A stretch of 6,459 nt of DNA from Flavobacterium psychrophilum. Lineage in GTDB: Bacteria; Bacteroidota; Bacteroidia; Flavobacteriales; Flavobacteriaceae. Positions 6,054 to 6,459 of this stretch are shown in pieces. The stretch is from assembly GCA_945861915.1 (NCBI GenBank), contig CAMAWK010000135.1:1-6459 (forward strand), written 5' to 3'. Made by a program: the position numbers and the translations under genes. Each line of letters starts with the position of its first letter. The stretch's first letter is position 1. Under the pieces are notes generated by a model. That model made no database searches. It had not been told where the DNA came from and saw nothing but the letters and a program-made list of their open reading frames with translations.

Positions 6054-6079
6054 GAGATTGCTTCGTGGCTTGCAATGAC
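6054..6079 (-). repeat. GTCATTGC...GAAGCAATCTC dispersed repeat
   Basis: On the minus strand this reads GTCATTGCaAGccACGAAGCAATCTC (lower case marks differences from my remembered consensus), a 26-base element I know from many unrelated bacterial genomes; three positions differ. ATTGC and GCAAT near its ends form a short imperfect stem. It ends two bases from the stop of the 118-residue gene and lies between that gene and pheS. There is no T-run, so it is a poor terminator. A divergent copy lies at 1980-2020 in the same orientation. Confidence 0.65.
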
Positions 6080-6081
6080 TA

Positions 6082-6438
6082 TCAATACAATAGTTCTTTT
6101 TCGAGAAAATAATTTACAATCGCTTCTTTCATCAAAACCGATTGTTCTCCTGCTTTTAGTGGTGGTAATTCTTCTTTTACAGAATAATGAGGCCAACCAT
6201 CCTGGTCAAAAAAATCAAATTCATAGTAGCCATAAGGTTCTAATAATCGGCAAATAGCAATATGCATGAGATTAAGTTTCTCATCCTTAGCATAGGTTTG
6301 ATGCACTTTCCCTAATTCTTGAACGCCAATTAAATAAATAATAGCATCCAAATCGAGGTCTTCGCCTTGCGAAAATTGATCTGAAAGTTTGGTTACCAGC
6401 TGCTCCCAGCGTTCCTTGAGTTGTATATCTCTTGACAT
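6082..6438 (-). CDS. Unknown small cytosolic protein upstream of pheS
   Basis: I do not recognise this 118-residue protein, though it resembles uncharacterised flavobacterial proteins I have seen. It has no signal peptide or membrane helix and looks largely alpha-helical. Residues 1-22 are amphipathic (SRDIQLKERWEQLVTKLSDQF). An acidic patch follows (GEDLDLDA, 25-32), then a helix YLIGVQELGKVHQTY (35-49). The central KLNLMHIAICRLLEPYG (54-70) is followed by an aromatic, acidic stretch YYEFDFFDQDGWPHY (71-85), which is the likely signature. The start ATG (6438-6436) is preceded by A-rich DNA. The stop is TGA, unlike the TAA used by most genes here. It is on the same strand as pheS, 122 bases upstream, with repeats in between, so co-transcription is possible but not shown. 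Confidence 0.8.
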   Translation of the reverse strand: MSRDIQLKERWEQLVTKLSDQFSQGEDLDLDAIIYLIGVQELGKVHQTYAKDEKLNLMHIAICRLLEPYGYYEFDFFDQDGWPHYSVKEELPPLKAGEQSVLMKEAIVNYFLEKELLY

Positions 6439-6459
6439 TTAAATTGCAGATTTTAGATT
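6439..6459. repeat. Possible heptamer repeat cut by the window edge
   Basis: The last 21 bases split into ttaaatt, gcagatt and ttagatt, three 7-base units sharing A at position 3 and ATT at positions 5-7. The first unit abuts the start codon of the 118-residue gene. Three degenerate units at a window edge are weak evidence alone; the entry rests on the resemblance to the other heptamer tracts here. Confidence 0.35.

Noticed and set aside
6075..6257. Plus-strand open frame of about 60 codons at the right end
   Set aside because: It is antisense to the 118-residue gene and its start falls in the dispersed repeat; the Leu/Val-rich stretch is the shadow of the acidic, helical minus-strand protein rather than a real membrane peptide.
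1..6459. A defence, toxin-antitoxin or other accessory system
   Set aside because: Six of the eight full-length genes belong to known families (five of them core housekeeping enzymes or factors), and the two unknown small proteins show no toxin, nuclease, receptor or phage motifs and are not paired with one another.

Overview
The window looks like ordinary chromosomal housekeeping DNA from a member of the Bacteroidota, most likely Flavobacterium or a close relative. The reasons are the A+T-rich sequence, start codons preceded by A-rich stretches rather than Shine-Dalgarno sequences, promoter-like TAnnTTTG boxes, the gene order yicC-gmk-nadD, Bacteroidota-type variants of GpsA and PheS, and intergenic repeats of kinds I associate from memory with Flavobacterium genomes. 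The genus call is an inference, not a search result.

Layout. Positions 1-53 hold the last 16 codons of an upstream gene whose stop overlaps the start of a ten-helix EamA/DMT-type transporter (53-982). A strong hairpin terminator follows; its 5' arm lies inside the transporter reading frame, and its 3' arm runs into a likely promoter for the next unit. That unit is yicC (1044-1904, YicC-type endoribonuclease), gmk (2027-2596, guanylate kinase) and nadD (2666-3256, nicotinate-nucleotide adenylyltransferase), all on the plus strand, with the gaps filled by dispersed repeats. A 206-base gap with little in it leads to gpsA (3463-4458, glycerol-3-phosphate dehydrogenase). A perfect 27-bp inverted repeat then separates gpsA from a converging minus-strand unit: pheS (5959-4940, phenylalanyl-tRNA synthetase alpha chain) followed with no spacer by an unknown 135-residue protein (4939-4532). 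Upstream of pheS are a heptamer tandem repeat, a GTCATTGC-type dispersed repeat, and a second unknown minus-strand protein of 118 residues (6438-6082).

The known genes supply core metabolism: GDP from GMP (Gmk), the NAD precursor deamido-NAD (NadD), the glycerol-3-phosphate backbone of phospholipids (GpsA) and charged tRNA-Phe (PheS). I see no phage, plasmid, defence, CRISPR, tRNA or rRNA features. The least explained material is the two small unknown proteins beside pheS and the non-coding DNA. Nearly every gene boundary carries a repeat, and four of them are built on a 7-base period despite having different sequences.
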